From the NCBI RefSeq assembly GCF_014649835.1, contig NZ_BMTU01000004.1:553052-617051 (forward strand): DNA of 64,000 nt, in the 5' to 3' direction. The DNA comes from Streptomyces pilosus. GTDB lineage: Bacteria > Actinomycetota > Actinomycetes > Streptomycetales > Streptomycetaceae. Within the stretch, counting starts at the first letter, position 1. Each line of letters starts with the position of its first letter. Under the pieces are notes generated by a model. It was not told the DNA's origin and did no database searches. It saw only the letters and a list, made by a program, of their open reading frames with translations. The translations under genes were made by a program, and so were the position numbers. Of the stretch, positions 17,125 through 27,000 are shown piece by piece.

Positions 17125-17628
17125 TCAGCGGAGCCGGGCGACCCGCCAGACGGCCAGGGCCACCACGGCGGCGACCATCACGGCGTAGGCGGCCACCACC
17201 CGCCAGTCGGACTTGCGTCCGGAGCCCCGGGCCGGCAGACCCGGCCAGGTGTGGCCCACCCTGCGGGCGGCCATCATCCCCCAGCCGGCGGCGCAGGAGC
17301 AGATCAGCAGTCCCAGCATGGCGATCACGGCACCGCTGTCGCCGAAGTCGAAGGCGAGCGGGAAGGCGAACATCAGGGAGCCGAGCGCGGCGAGCCCGAC
17401 GATGGGCGCCAGCTGCCACAGGCGCAGCCTGCGCTGCGGGCGCAGCTCCACCTCGACCTCTTCGCCGGCGGTGAACATCTCCTCCGGGGTGGGGCCGTCG
17501 TCGGTCACGCCGCCCTGCGTCTCCTCCGGCCCGTCGGGGCTGAGACGGTCGGCTTCCTGCTCCGGCACACCCTGCTCGGTGGTGAGGTGCTCGGTGCCGT
17601 GTGCGGTGTCGCGAGGGCCGGCCTCCAT
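17125..17628 (-). CDS. small membrane protein, unknown function
   Basis: I do not recognise a named family. The 167-residue protein begins with about 70 acidic, probably cytoplasmic residues, then has three hydrophobic segments: LAPIVGLAALGSLMFAFPLA, an AMLGLLICSCAAGWGMMAA segment, and a C-terminal VVAAYAVMVAAVVALAV. A basic loop (ARGSGRKSDWR) precedes the last one. The start is ambiguous: ATG 17628 has GGGAGG 10 bases upstream, and the GTG two codons earlier is closer to it. It sits between miaA and dapF on the same strand, in an order I remember as conserved in Streptomyces. Confidence 0.8.
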   Translation of the reverse strand: MEAGPRDTAHGTEHLTTEQGVPEQEADRLSPDGPEETQGGVTDDGPTPEEMFTAGEEVEVELRPQRRLRLWQLAPIVGLAALGSLMFAFPLAFDFGDSGAVIAMLGLLICSCAAGWGMMAARRVGHTWPGLPARGSGRKSDWRVVAAYAVMVAAVVALAVWRVARLR

Positions 17629-17736
17629 CGCCACGCGCCCTCCCAACTAGGACTCCACTTGGTCGATCGAAGCTCGATGATGGCACGGCGTCACAGGCCC
17701 CGATGACGGCCTGGGCGTCCCGATGCCATGACGTGA

Positions 17737-18675
17737 TCAGGCTGTAACCGGTCGTTCGACCAATGACAACGCGAGCCGGGGAAGTTCCGCGAGGTCCGCC
17801 GCGGCCCCACTCAACCAGTGCACCCGCGGGTCGCGCCTGAACCACGAATCCTGACGGCGCGCGAAGCGCTTGGTGGCACGGACGGTCTCGGAGCGCGCCT
17901 CGTCGAGGGTGCACTCCCCGGCGAGTGCCGCGAGCACCTGCTGGTAGCCGAGCGCCCGCGACGCCGTACGCCCCTCGCGCAACCCTTGCGCCTGGAGTGC
18001 GCGCACTTCTTCCACGAGGCCCGTCTCCCACATGCGGTCGACGCGGCGGGCGATGCGCTCGTCGAGCTCGGGCCGGGCCACGTCGACGCCGATCTGGAGC
18101 GTGTCGTAGACCGAGTCGTGGCCCGGGAGGTTGGCGGTGAAGGGCCGTCCGGTGATCTCGATGACCTCGAGGGCGCGGACGATGCGGCGGCCGTTGCTCG
18201 GCAGGATCACCCGCGCGGCCTCCGGGTCCGCGGCGGCGAGGCGCGCGTGCAGCGCGCCCGGGCCGCGCAGCGTGAGCTCCTCCTCCAGGCGGGCCCTGAC
18301 CTCCGGGTCGGTGCCGGGGAACTCCAGGTTGTCGACGGCCCCGCGGACGTAGAGGCCGGAGCCGCCGACCAGGACGGGCCAGCGCCCGTCGGCGAGCAGC
18401 GCGTCGATCCGCTCCCGGGCCAGCCGCTGGTACTCGGCGACCGAGGCGGTGACGGTGACGTCCCAGACGTCCAGCAGGTGGTGCGGGACCCCGCCGCGTT
18501 CCTCGGGCGTCAGCTTGGCGGTGCCGATGTCCATCCCCCGGTAGAGCTGCATCGAGTCGGCGTTGACGACCTCACCTCCGAGATGCCGGGCCAGGAAGAC
18601 GCCCAGATCGGACTTTCCGGCCGCGGTGGGACCGACGACGGCGATGACGCGGGGGGCGGGGGGTGCGCTGCTCAC
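17737..18675 (-). CDS. miaA: tRNA dimethylallyltransferase MiaA
   Basis: MiaA adds a dimethylallyl group to A37 of tRNAs reading UNN codons. MiaB, encoded nearby, then methylthiolates this position. The 312-residue protein has the P-loop VVGPTAAGKSDLGVFLA near its start, followed by VNADSMQLYRGMDIGTAK, LVGGSGLYVRG and SNGRRIVRALEV. The C-terminal motif RRQDSWFRRDPRVHWL is also typical. The GTG at 18675 with GGGAGAC upstream gives the expected family start; the longer frame upstream is not conserved protein. The next upstream gene is divergent. Confidence 0.96.
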   Translation of the reverse strand: MSSAPPAPRVIAVVGPTAAGKSDLGVFLARHLGGEVVNADSMQLYRGMDIGTAKLTPEERGGVPHHLLDVWDVTVTASVAEYQRLARERIDALLADGRWPVLVGGSGLYVRGAVDNLEFPGTDPEVRARLEEELTLRGPGALHARLAAADPEAARVILPSNGRRIVRALEVIEITGRPFTANLPGHDSVYDTLQIGVDVARPELDERIARRVDRMWETGLVEEVRALQAQGLREGRTASRALGYQQVLAALAGECTLDEARSETVRATKRFARRQDSWFRRDPRVHWLSGAAADLAELPRLALSLVERPVTA

Positions 18676-18857
18676 CGATCCAGTCTCCCAAACCTCGCAC
18701 CCCGCTCTCGAACGGGTTACGTGACGCGGATCCGGCCGGGTCGTTGCCCGTTGCGAGGTTCCTGCCGCCGGATCACGGCGGCGATGCCCCGGGTCACACG
18801 AACGGACACACCGGGCCACGCGGGATGTCGCCCGCACGAGTAACGTATGGAGTGGAT

Positions 18858-19130
18858 ATGGGCGTTTTTGCACGACTTTTTCAGAGGTCGTCGAAGGCCG
18901 GCGGAGAGACACGGGCCGCCGAGGCCCGGGCCGACGCGCCGGCGTCCGGGCCGGCCGCGCAGGACACGGCCGGGACCGCCGAGCCGAAGGGGTCCGACGT
19001 GACACCGGAGACCGCCGTGCCGTCGGTGACGGAGGACGGCGGGGCTTCCGGCGCCGAGACCGTCGACATCCCGAAGCAGCAGTCGACCGAGGCCGCCGGC
19101 AGCGACGCCGGCGAGGGCGCCCGCACGTAG
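18858..19130 (+). CDS. small Ala/Thr/Glu-rich hypothetical protein
   Basis: This 90-residue protein has a short conserved-looking basic head (MGVFARLFQRSSKAGGE) and then a disordered acidic, alanine-rich tail. I recognise no domain; similar Streptomyces proteins carry uninformative names. A GGAG lies about 6 bases before the ATG. The next gene starts 22 bases after its stop, and the two probably form an operon. A function cannot be assigned from sequence. Confidence 0.65.
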   Translation: MGVFARLFQRSSKAGGETRAAEARADAPASGPAAQDTAGTAEPKGSDVTPETAVPSVTEDGGASGAETVDIPKQQSTEAAGSDAGEGART

Positions 19131-19152
19131 ATCGCCGCGAGGAAGGTACATC

Positions 19153-19425
19153 ATGGGTCTGCTGGACAATCTGAAGGCCAGGATCGGCCCGGCCAAGGAC
19201 AAGGTCTCCGGGTTCGCGCAGCAGCACGAGGACAGGATCCAGCACGGCCTGGACAAGGCCGCGGAGACCGTCGACAAGCGGACCAAGGGCAAGTACAGCG
19301 ACCGCATCCAGTCGGGTACGGGCAAGGCCAAGGGCGCCGTGGACCGCTTCACGCACAAGGACGACGCAGGTCCGGGCGGGGAGGGCGGCACGCCGCCGGC
19401 CGGATCGCCGCCGCCCGTCTCCTGA
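19153..19425 (+). CDS. MT0933-like antitoxin-family small protein
   Basis: This 90-residue, Lys/Asp/Gly-rich protein starts MGLLDNLKARIGPAKDKV and continues with the amphipathic helix segment HGLDKAAETVDKRTKGKY, then a Gly/Pro-rich tail. This pattern is that of the MT0933-like antitoxin family of actinobacteria. No RelE/ParE/PIN-type toxin lies beside it, so the antitoxin label is family membership only. AGGAAGG lies about 6 bases before the ATG. It is cotranscribed with the 90-residue protein upstream and is convergent with the next gene. Confidence 0.75.
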   Translation: MGLLDNLKARIGPAKDKVSGFAQQHEDRIQHGLDKAAETVDKRTKGKYSDRIQSGTGKAKGAVDRFTHKDDAGPGGEGGTPPAGSPPPVS

Positions 19426-19494
19426 GGCCGGGCGGCACACCGGCGGACGGCCGAGGCGCACAGCGGGTGCCCCGGCCGGCCGCCGCCGTCCCGG

Positions 19495-19514
19495 CGGTTC
19501 ACGGCCGTGAGCCG
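19495..19514. terminator. candidate bidirectional terminator
   Basis: The near-perfect palindrome CGGTTCACGGCCGTGAGCCG (9 of 10 arm positions pair, one G-T) lies between convergent genes ending at 19425 and 19531. It could form a stem of 7-8 bp with a short loop. Confidence 0.45.
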
Positions 19515-19530
19515 GCCTCCGTGGGTCGCC

Positions 19531-20244
19531 CTAGGACCAGGTGGCCACGATGTAGCCGACTCCGTACGGGGCGTCCTCGTGGAGCAGCGAGCCCTCCAGT
19601 GCCGGGTTCCCGGACGCCGCCCCGGCGAGCACCTGCCAGGGGGCCCGGCCGGACACCTTCAGCTCGCGGGCCAGGCCTGTGTCCAGCGCCCGCAGGGCTC
19701 CGGTGTCGGCGCGGCCCAGGGCGCGGGCGGCCTCCGCGTCGAAGGGGGCCGCGCGTTCGTCGAGGTAGCCCGGCGCCTTGAGCGTGCGGCAGGCACTGGC
19801 GTCGCCCATCACCAGCATCGCCACCCGCTCCGCCCGGCCGGCGACTGCCTCCCCCTCGGCGGCACACCGTTCGGCCGTGAGGGACTCCCCCACGCCGCAT
19901 CCCTCGACGGGAGCGTCCGCCCAGCCGGTCCTCTCCAGCAGCCAGGCACCGACGGCGAGTCCGGGCGGGAGCTGCCGCCCGGACGGATCCCCGCCCCGCC
20001 CCAGCCGTACGTCCAGGCCGACGCCGAAACCGCGGAAGGAACCGGGGGTGCCCTGCGGGTAGCTCTCGGGTCCGGTTCCGGCCGACGGGCCGACCACCAC
20101 CAGCAGGTCGGGCCGGGCCGCGGCGAGTACCCCGACCGCGTCCGTGCACGCGGTACGCACGGCGTCCAGCTCGGGGGCGGCGCCCGCGGCGACCTCGGGC
20201 ACGAGCAGCGGCGGGCAGGGGCAGACTGCGGCGGCGACAAGCAT
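19531..20244 (-). CDS. class III extradiol dioxygenase-like protein
   Basis: This 237-residue protein resembles the LigB/MEMO fold (class III extradiol dioxygenase subunit B-like). It begins MLVAAAVCPCPPLLVPEVAAG, which looks like the LigB-type first strand but with a cysteine-proline segment where a metal-binding histidine is often found. It continues with DLLVVVGPSAGTG and a central VAMLVMGDASACRT. I do not see a full set of metal ligands, so enzymatic activity is doubtful. ATG 20244 and GTG 20262 are both possible starts. It lies 38 bases downstream of the miaB stop region on the same strand, and the pairing with miaB is one I recall in Streptomyces. Confidence 0.75.
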   Translation of the reverse strand: MLVAAAVCPCPPLLVPEVAAGAAPELDAVRTACTDAVGVLAAARPDLLVVVGPSAGTGPESYPQGTPGSFRGFGVGLDVRLGRGGDPSGRQLPPGLAVGAWLLERTGWADAPVEGCGVGESLTAERCAAEGEAVAGRAERVAMLVMGDASACRTLKAPGYLDERAAPFDAEAARALGRADTGALRALDTGLARELKVSGRAPWQVLAGAASGNPALEGSLLHEDAPYGVGYIVATWS

Positions 20245-20301
20245 GATCAGCAGCCTACTCACCGTGCCCGCGCCGGGCGTGGCGGTTCCGCGGGCGGTGG
20301 C

Positions 20302-21828
20302 TCAGTCGACGGCGCAGCCCCCGGTGACCGCCGGCAGCGGCTCGGGCACGCCCACCTTGGGCAGGCCCAGCAGCACCCCCGCGGGCGGTGCCGCCCGCTG
20401 CGTGTTCCGCTTCTCCCAGGCGTCACCCGCGCGGGTGCGGCGCACGTCCAGCACGGCGCCCTCGGCGAGGAGGTGGTGCGGGGCGGCGTAGGTGATCTCG
20501 ACGGTGACCAGGTCGCCGGGGCGCACCTCCTGCTCCGGCTTGGTGAAGTGGACCAGCCGGTTGTCGGGGGCGCGGCCGGAGAGACGGCGGGTGGCGTCGT
20601 CCTTGCGGCCCTCGCCCTCGGCGACCATCAGCTCCAGGGTGCGGCCGACCTGCTTCTTGTTCTCCTCCCAGGAGATCTCCTCCTGGAGGGCGACGAGCCG
20701 CTCGTAGCGCTCCTGGACGACCTTCTTGGGGATCTGCCCGTCCATCTCGGCGGCCGGGGTGCCCGGGCGCTTGGAGTACTGGAAGGTGAACGCCTGCGCG
20801 AAGCGGGCCTCGCGCACCACGTGCAGGGTCTGCTGGAAGTCCTCCTCGGTCTCGCCGGGGAAGCCCACGATGATGTCGGTGCTGATCGCCGCGTGCGGGA
20901 TCGCGGCGCGGACCTTGTCGATGATCCCGAGGAAGCGCTCCTGCCGGTAGGAGCGGCGCATCGCCTTCAGGACCGGGTCGGAGCCGGACTGCAGGGGCAT
21001 GTGGAGCTGCGGCATCACGTTGGGCGTCTCGGCCATGGCGGCGATGACGTCGTCGGTGAAGTCGCGCGGGTGCGGGGAGGTGAAGCGGACGCGTTCCAGG
21101 CCGTCGATCGTCCCGCAGGCCCGCAGCAGCTTGCTGAACGCCTCGCGGTCGCCGATGTCGGAGCCGTAGGCGTTGACGTTCTGGCCGAGCAGGGTGATCT
21201 CGGAGACGCCCTCGGCGACCAGGGCCTCGATCTCGGCGAGGATGTCGCCGGGCCGGCGGTCCTTCTCCTTGCCGCGCAGCGCGGGGACGATGCAGAAGGT
21301 GCAGGTGTTGTTGCAGCCGACGGAGATGGACACCCACGCCGCGTAGGCGCTCTCGCGCCGGGTGGGCAGCGTGGAGGGGAACGCCTCCAGCGACTCGGCG
21401 ATCTCGACCTGCGCCTCCTCCTGGACGCGGGCGCGCTCCAGCAGGACGGGCAGCTTGCCGATGTTGTGCGTGCCGAAGACGACGTCGACCCAGGGGGCCC
21501 GCTTCACGATGGTGTCGCGGTCCTTCTGCGCCAGGCAGCCGCCGACCGCGATCTGCATCCCGGGGCGGCTCGCCTTCTTCGGGGCGAGGTGGCCGAGGTT
21601 GCCGTACAGCTTGTTGTCGGCGTTCTCGCGGACGGCGCAGGTGTTGAAGACGACGACGTCGGCCTCGCCGTCGGAACCCTCGGCGGCGCGGACGTAGCCC
21701 GCGTCCTCCAGCAGCCCGGACAACCGCTCGGAGTCGTGGACGTTCATCTGGCACCCGTAGGTGCGGATCTCGTAGGTCTTGGAGGGGAGAACGTCCACGG
21801 CCGGGCTCCGGTCACTGCTGCTGGTCAT
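20302..21828 (-). CDS. miaB: tRNA-2-methylthio-N6-dimethylallyladenosine synthase MiaB
   Basis: MiaB is a radical-SAM methylthiotransferase acting on A37 after MiaA. The 508-residue protein has the N-terminal UPF0004 domain with cluster cysteines at 26, 64 and 98 ([21 protein letters not shown]). The radical-SAM triad is C172-x3-C176-x2-C179 (GCNNTCTFC), and a C-terminal TRAM domain begins near [10 protein letters not shown]. The length is slightly above the usual 450-480 because of a tail ending GGCAVD. The ATG at 21828 matches the family start, though the ribosome binding site is weak. Confidence 0.97.
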   Translation of the reverse strand: MTSSSDRSPAVDVLPSKTYEIRTYGCQMNVHDSERLSGLLEDAGYVRAAEGSDGEADVVVFNTCAVRENADNKLYGNLGHLAPKKASRPGMQIAVGGCLAQKDRDTIVKRAPWVDVVFGTHNIGKLPVLLERARVQEEAQVEIAESLEAFPSTLPTRRESAYAAWVSISVGCNNTCTFCIVPALRGKEKDRRPGDILAEIEALVAEGVSEITLLGQNVNAYGSDIGDREAFSKLLRACGTIDGLERVRFTSPHPRDFTDDVIAAMAETPNVMPQLHMPLQSGSDPVLKAMRRSYRQERFLGIIDKVRAAIPHAAISTDIIVGFPGETEEDFQQTLHVVREARFAQAFTFQYSKRPGTPAAEMDGQIPKKVVQERYERLVALQEEISWEENKKQVGRTLELMVAEGEGRKDDATRRLSGRAPDNRLVHFTKPEQEVRPGDLVTVEITYAAPHHLLAEGAVLDVRRTRAGDAWEKRNTQRAAPPAGVLLGLPKVGVPEPLPAVTGGCAVD

Positions 21829-21913
21829 GGGTCAAGGGTAGGCGGTCGTGCACGCGGCCCGGGCACGGCCGCCCGCCGCGGGGCAGGTGGTGATCACCGG
21901 CCGCGGGCGGGGC

Positions 21914-22801
21914 TCACGCCCCCTTGCGGAGCCGGGCGGTGATCCGCCGTCCCAGCTCCCGCGTCAGCGGTGCGTCCGCCGTGCCCAGGCCGAGCGCCGC
22001 GCCCAGCGCCGCCCCGTGCAGGTCGACCGTGGACTCGGCGAGCTCGGCCAGTTCGCCGGCCCCGGAGCGGCCCCGGCGCCAGGCGGCGGTCAGGGTGCCG
22101 GCGCCGGCCACCGCGGCCGGCCACCACAGCAGGCCCAGCAGGACGTAGAGGACTCCCCAGGCCGCGGTGGTGGTCGCACTGTCCAGCGCGGAACGGGCGG
22201 CGCGCAGTTCGGCGCGCACCTCCTCCGGCACGGTGAGCCACAGCCGGGGCCAGGCGGAGGTGAGATCGAGGCCGTACTCGAGGTGGACGCGCCGGTCGGT
22301 TGCCGCGATGCGGTCACCGATCCAGGTGGGCCGGCACGGCGGCGCCGGCGCGATCCGGTTGCGCCGGGCGGCGAGGGCGTCGATCACCGCCCGGTCCGGT
22401 CGGGGGCGTTCGACCTCCTCCGCGTACCGCGCCTGGAGTCGTTGCCAGCGGTCGGCTCTGCGCCGCACCAGCGCGCTGCTCAGCGGGCCGAGCGGGCTCG
22501 GCCACCGCCCCAGCCAGACGACGCGGACCGGCACGGCGACGGCCTGGGCGAGCAGGCCGGCCCCGGCGGCGGCCAGCAGTGCTCCCGACACCGCGAGCAG
22601 CACCGCCGTACTGCCCGTGCCCCGGACGTCCCGGTTGTACGAGGCGGCCCGGGACAGCAGGAAGTCCACGTCCAGCGCGTGGGTGTGGCGGAGCGTCGCC
22701 GCGAGGAGGACCGCGCCGGTGAAGAGCAGGCCGGGCAGGACGAGCGCGGTCAGCCACTTCTCCGCGAGCCGCCTGCCGAGCTCGCTGAGGAACGCCGACA
22801 T
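21914..22801 (-). CDS. multi-pass membrane protein of a CHAT-associated locus
   Basis: I do not recognise the family. The 295-residue protein has an N-terminal membrane segment (WLTALVLPGLLFTGAVLLAA), a second near residues 65-95 (TAVLLAVSGALLAAAGAGLL), then a basic soluble stretch. One or two further hydrophobic segments follow around residues 213-240 (VLYVLLGLLWWPAAVAGAG). The tail is soluble and helical. It starts 3 bases after the stop of the 117-residue gene upstream, so the two form an operon, divergent from the zinc-ribbon/CHAT operon. The context suggests a membrane component of that module; this is inference. Confidence 0.8.
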   Translation of the reverse strand: MSAFLSELGRRLAEKWLTALVLPGLLFTGAVLLAATLRHTHALDVDFLLSRAASYNRDVRGTGSTAVLLAVSGALLAAAGAGLLAQAVAVPVRVVWLGRWPSPLGPLSSALVRRRADRWQRLQARYAEEVERPRPDRAVIDALAARRNRIAPAPPCRPTWIGDRIAATDRRVHLEYGLDLTSAWPRLWLTVPEEVRAELRAARSALDSATTTAAWGVLYVLLGLLWWPAAVAGAGTLTAAWRRGRSGAGELAELAESTVDLHGAALGAALGLGTADAPLTRELGRRITARLRKGA

Positions 22802-22804
22802 CCG

Positions 22805-23158
22805 TCAGTCCTCCTCGACGCGGGACAGCCGTACCGCGTCCAGGTCGCACCGGGGGATGTCGACGCCGGGCGCCCGCACCCAGCGCCGGGCGCAGCGGCC
22901 GGCCGGGCAGGCGTACACCTCGGCGCCGGTGTGGCCGCCGCCGTCCCAGGGCCACGGCTCGCGGGTGGCGTCGCCGAGGAACAGCAGGCCCAGATCCCTG
23001 AGGAGTTCGCTCAGTTCGGGCTCCGGGGTGTCACCGCGGCGGGCCCGTTCGACGAGCCGGTCCACTTCGGCTCCTCGCTCCTCGTCCGCCGCCGCCGTGC
23101 GCAGGACGCCGAGCCTGCCGCACAGTCGGGCGATGTCGGCCTGAACGGACGGGGTCAT
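22805..23158 (-). CDS. small cysteine-containing protein of the CHAT-associated locus
   Basis: This 117-residue protein of no family known to me has a helical N-terminal half (residues 1-60). The C-terminal half carries CPAGRC followed by a third cysteine (IPRCDLD), a possible partial zinc knuckle. GGAAGG precedes ATG 23158. It is first in a two-gene minus-strand operon and starts only 39 bases from the divergent plus-strand operon. The tight divergent arrangement suggests it belongs to the same functional unit as the CHAT protein. It might be an adaptor or regulator, but nothing in the sequence proves it. Confidence 0.75.
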   Translation of the reverse strand: MTPSVQADIARLCGRLGVLRTAAADEERGAEVDRLVERARRGDTPEPELSELLRDLGLLFLGDATREPWPWDGGGHTGAEVYACPAGRCARRWVRAPGVDIPRCDLDAVRLSRVEED

Positions 23159-23197
23159 GGCCTGCCTTCCACGATCGGCACCGGATACAGTCGGATT
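23159..23197. promoter_or_regulatory. 39-base divergent promoter region; plus-strand gene probably leaderless
   Basis: The two ATGs are separated by 39 bases. On the plus strand TACAGT (23186-23191) lies 6 bases before the ATG at 23198. This would place the transcription start at or next to the start codon, and no Shine-Dalgarno is present, pointing to a leaderless mRNA. On the minus side GGAAGG serves the 117-residue gene. The minus promoter must overlap the plus-strand promoter or lie inside the opposing gene. Confidence 0.5.
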
Positions 23198-23734
23198 ATG
23201 CCGCTGCCGCTGGCCCGAACTCCCCAGGAGTCCCTGCTTTACATCGAGTTGCACGCCTGCGAGTGCGGTGAGGCCGCCGTCCGGCACGACAGCCACGGCA
23301 CCGGACAGGGCGACGGCTACTGGACCAGCCACTACGAGCTGACCTGTCAGGGGTGCGGCGCCGGACGGGAGTTCGTCTTCCGCACGCCGGACTGGCCGCT
23401 GAACACCGGCGGGTACGGCGGCCCCGAGCCGTCCGAGATCATCGACGCCGGGCAGTGGCTGATCATCGCCGACCTGGTCGCGCGCTCCGTGCCGGTCACC
23501 CCGTCCTCCGTCGCCGAGGAACGGGCGGAGCAGCGGCGGACCCTGCAGGTAGCGGTCGACGCGATGGCGGAGATCCTGAAGTTCGTCCCCGGGCAGGAGC
23601 GGGTCGTGCCGGACAGCGCGTTCTGGACCCCGGAGGGCCGGGCGCAACGGGACCGGGAACCGGGCCGGTTCCGCCGCGAGCGGCTGCAGGTCGTGCTGGA
23701 CACCTACCGGAGCGCCCTGGAGCGGCTGGCATGA
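23198..23734 (+). CDS. zinc-ribbon-like protein, first gene of the CHAT operon
   Basis: This 178-residue protein has an N-terminal motif with paired cysteines: ACECGEAA near residue 21 and TCQGCG near residue 49, a CxC/CxxC arrangement suited to one zinc ion. The rest is mostly helical and charged (residues 95-178), with no enzymatic motif that I can see. The stop overlaps the next start (ATGA), so expression is coupled to the two following genes. The upstream sequence suggests leaderless translation. A nucleic-acid or protein adaptor role is possible but is inferred only from the zinc ribbon. Confidence 0.8.
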   Translation: MPLPLARTPQESLLYIELHACECGEAAVRHDSHGTGQGDGYWTSHYELTCQGCGAGREFVFRTPDWPLNTGGYGGPEPSEIIDAGQWLIIADLVARSVPVTPSSVAEERAEQRRTLQVAVDAMAEILKFVPGQERVVPDSAFWTPEGRAQRDREPGRFRRERLQVVLDTYRSALERLA

Positions 23735-24090
23735 GCTTCCCCATCGGTGGCAACTCCGGGATGCGCGACCGGCTGCTGGCCGATCTGCGGGAGCGGCTGC
23801 GCCGCTACCGCGAGACCGGCGACGCCCAGGTCGTGCTGAGCCACGAGGCCCGCTGGGAGGCGATCGCCCTCACCGGTCCGCACACCGGGGTGGACGTGGA
23901 GGCGTACCTGGCGGCCGCCGAGGTGCGCTGGCTCGCCTACCGGCTCGCCGACAAGGACCGCGACCCGCGCACCCGTGACGCGGACCTGCGCACCGCACTG
24001 ACGCTGTACGGCGCGGTGCTGCGGGCCCCCGACGGCGACCCGGACCTGGTGCCCGCGCCGGTCCGGCTGCTGCTGGAGCAGGCGGGATGA
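23731..24090 (+). CDS. small helical protein, second gene of the CHAT operon
   Basis: This 119-residue, predominantly helical protein has no recognised motif. Segments such as VEAYLAAAEVRWLAYRLA and ADLRTALTLYGAVLRA resemble a single TPR-like hairpin pair, similar in style to the repeats of the next protein. Start and stop overlap both neighbours by four bases (ATGA at each side), indicating strict co-translation. Its size and place recall small partner proteins found with CHAT/caspase-TPR conflict systems. That comparison comes from memory and is not a search result. Confidence 0.8.
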   Translation: MSFPIGGNSGMRDRLLADLRERLRRYRETGDAQVVLSHEARWEAIALTGPHTGVDVEAYLAAAEVRWLAYRLADKDRDPRTRDADLRTALTLYGAVLRAPDGDPDLVPAPVRLLLEQAG

Positions 24091-27000
24091 GCGATGCGGG
24101 CACCCGGCCGGACGACGACGACCGTGCGCTGACCCAGGAGGACGTCCATCGCGCGGTCGCGCGCCTGGGCGGGCTCTTCGGGGAACCGCAGTACGCCGAC
24201 GCGGAGGAGGAGTACGCGGCGATCGTCCGGCACTTCGACGACGCGTGCGAGCAACTGCGCGGGCGCGGCCGGGAGCTGGTCGTCGGCTACGGCGAACTGA
24301 GCGACGCCTTCCTGCACCACCCCGCAGCCGAGCTCCTCAGCCGGGCGTTGGGCGAGACGCCGTACCTGCGGCGCCTCGACGCCCGCAGGACGCTCCTCCA
24401 CCTCGGACGGCAGTGGGTGCGCGACGCCGGCTCCGAGGAGGTCGTGGTCGGCCTGGCCGTCCTGCGTCGCATGCTGCTCGACCAGCCGGACGCCGCGGTG
24501 CACGCGGCGGAGATCTTCTCCGGGCTCGTCGTCGACCTGCTGGAGCGGGGGCGCTCGGAGCACGACGTGGAGGTCCTCGGCGAAGGACTGCGGCTGGCCC
24601 GGGAGGCGGCCGCCCTCGCACTGGCCACATCGCCGCTGCTCGCCGTGACGCAGCGCCAACGCGGCGAGTGCGCCCACGCGTTGTACCGGCTGACCTGGGA
24701 CACCGGCCACTTGACGGAGGCCCTCCTCGCACTGCGGACGGCCGTGGAGGCGAGCGCGCGGCGGGCGGCCGGCCCCACACCCGACGAGACGCCGGGGTTC
24801 CGGTTCGGGGCGGGGGCGGAGGACCCCCGGTACACGACCGGCCGGCTGCGCGCGGAGCCCCTGGCGCTGCTGGCCCGCTGCACGCTCGACTCGTACGCGC
24901 TGACCGGCGGCGAGGACGACCGGCGCGAGGCGGTCGCGCTGCTGCGCGAGGCGGTGGACCTCACCCCGCCCGGCGACCCCGGCCTGCCGCACCGGCACGT
25001 CCTGCTGGCACGGGCGCTCACCGCGGACCCCGCCGGGCCCGGTCCCGCGCTGCTGGAGGAGGCGGTCCGGCAGGCCGCCGCCGGCCGGGACGCCGACGGC
25101 GGGGCGGAGTGGGGCCGGCTGCTGGAACTGCGGTACCGGCACAGCGGCGACGTGCGGCTGCTGCACCGTGCCGTCGACGCCCTGGAGCCGGGCGAGGGCG
25201 TGGCCCGGGACGCACGGCTCGCGCAGGTGCTCACGGCGCTGTACGAGCAGGTGCGGGACAGCACGCTGCTGGAGCGGGCGATCGCCCTGCACCGCAGCGT
25301 GCTGGCCGCCACACCGGAAGCCGACCGGAGCAGACCCGGACGGCTGGCGGCCTGCGCGGAGGCCCTGGTGCTGCACGCCGAGCGGCGCTCCGACCCGGCG
25401 GCGCTGCGGGAGGCCGTACGGTGCTACCGGGCGGCGCTGCGCCGGCCGCCGGCGCCCCACCGCGAGGCGGCGGCCCTGCGCGTCGGGCTGGCCCTGGCCC
25501 TGCACCGGCTGGGTGCGGCCGTGGCGGACGCCGCCGGGGCGCGCGCCGAGGCCGTCCTGCTCGGCCGGGCCGTGGCCGCGGACTTCCCCGTGGGACACCC
25601 GGACCGGACCGCCGTCCTCGCGTCGCTCGCGCCGGTGCTGGCGTCCGGGCTGACGTCCCGGGCCCGCAGCAGCGGTGCCGAGCTCGAACGCGGCGTCGAG
25701 GTCGCCCGGGAACTCGTCGACCGGCTGCCGGAGGCGGATCCGTCCCGGCCGCTGCGTCTGATGGAACTCGGTGTGGCCCTCGGCGAGCGGTTCGCCCGGG
25801 GAGGGGACGAGGCCGACCGGCGGGACGCCTGCGCGGCGTTCGCCCGGGCCGCCCGGTCCCCCGTGCTGCCCGCGGTGACCCGGTGTCTGGCCGCACGGGA
25901 AGCAGCCGCGCTCCAGGCCGGTGCCGGGAACTGGACCGGCGCGGCGGAGGCGTACCGGCTCGCGGTCGACCTGCTGCCCGGTGTGGCCGTGCGCGACCTG
26001 CGCCGGGACGACCAGGAGTTCCATCTCACCTCGTTCGCCCGGCTGGCCTCCGACGCGGCAGCGGCGGTGCTGCGCGGCGGCGGCTCCGCCGAGGAGGCCG
26101 TCGACGTACTGGAGCGCGGGCGGGGCATCCTGCTGAGCCAGGCCATGGAGAGCGACGAGGGCGCGGTGCGGGCCGACACCGGGCCCCCGGCGAGCCCGGT
26201 GGTCGCCGTCAACAGCAGCGCGTACGGCTGCACCGCCCTCGTGGTCCTGCCGGACGGTGTCGCGCGCATTCCGCTGCCGGACGTCACCGCCCAGGAGATC
26301 ACCGACCGCAGCGAGGCGTTCACCCTGGCGGTGGAGCTCGCCGGGGGCGGTCATCACCTTCCGGAGCACCGGGTGGCCGCCGACCGGTTCGTGACGCGCA
26401 CCCTGGGCTGGCTCTGGGACGTCATCGCCGAGCCGGTCCTGGCCGAGGTCCGTGCGGACCGGCTGTGGTGGCTGCCCACGGGAGCGCTGAGCTTCCTGCC
26501 GCTGCACGCCGCCGGCCACCACCACGACGGCAGCGGCCGTACGGTGCTGGACCGCACCGTGTCCTCGTACACGCCGACCCTGCGGATGCTGGCCCGGTCC
26601 CGGGCGCGGGCGCGCCGGGTGGCGTTGCCTGCCGAGCCCTTGGTGGTGGCGCTGCCCGAGACGCCCGGGGCCGCACCGCTGCCCGGTGTCACGGCGGAGA
26701 CCGGGGAACTGCTGCGGCTGCGGCCCGGCGCGCGCGTGCTGCACGGGTCCGCGGCCGGCCGGGACGCCACGCTGGCCGCCCTGCGGTCCGGCGGCTGGAC
26801 GCACTTCGCCTGCCACGCGGTGAGCGACGCGATCGAGCCGTCCGCCAGCCGTCTGCTCCTCGCCGACGGCGCCCTGTCGGTGCTGGACATCGTGCGGCTG
26901 CGCATCGAGAACGCCCAGCTGGCCTACCTGTCTGCCTGCTCCACCGCCCGGGGCGGCGCGCACCTCGCCGACGAGGCGATCCACATCGGGTCGGCCTTCC

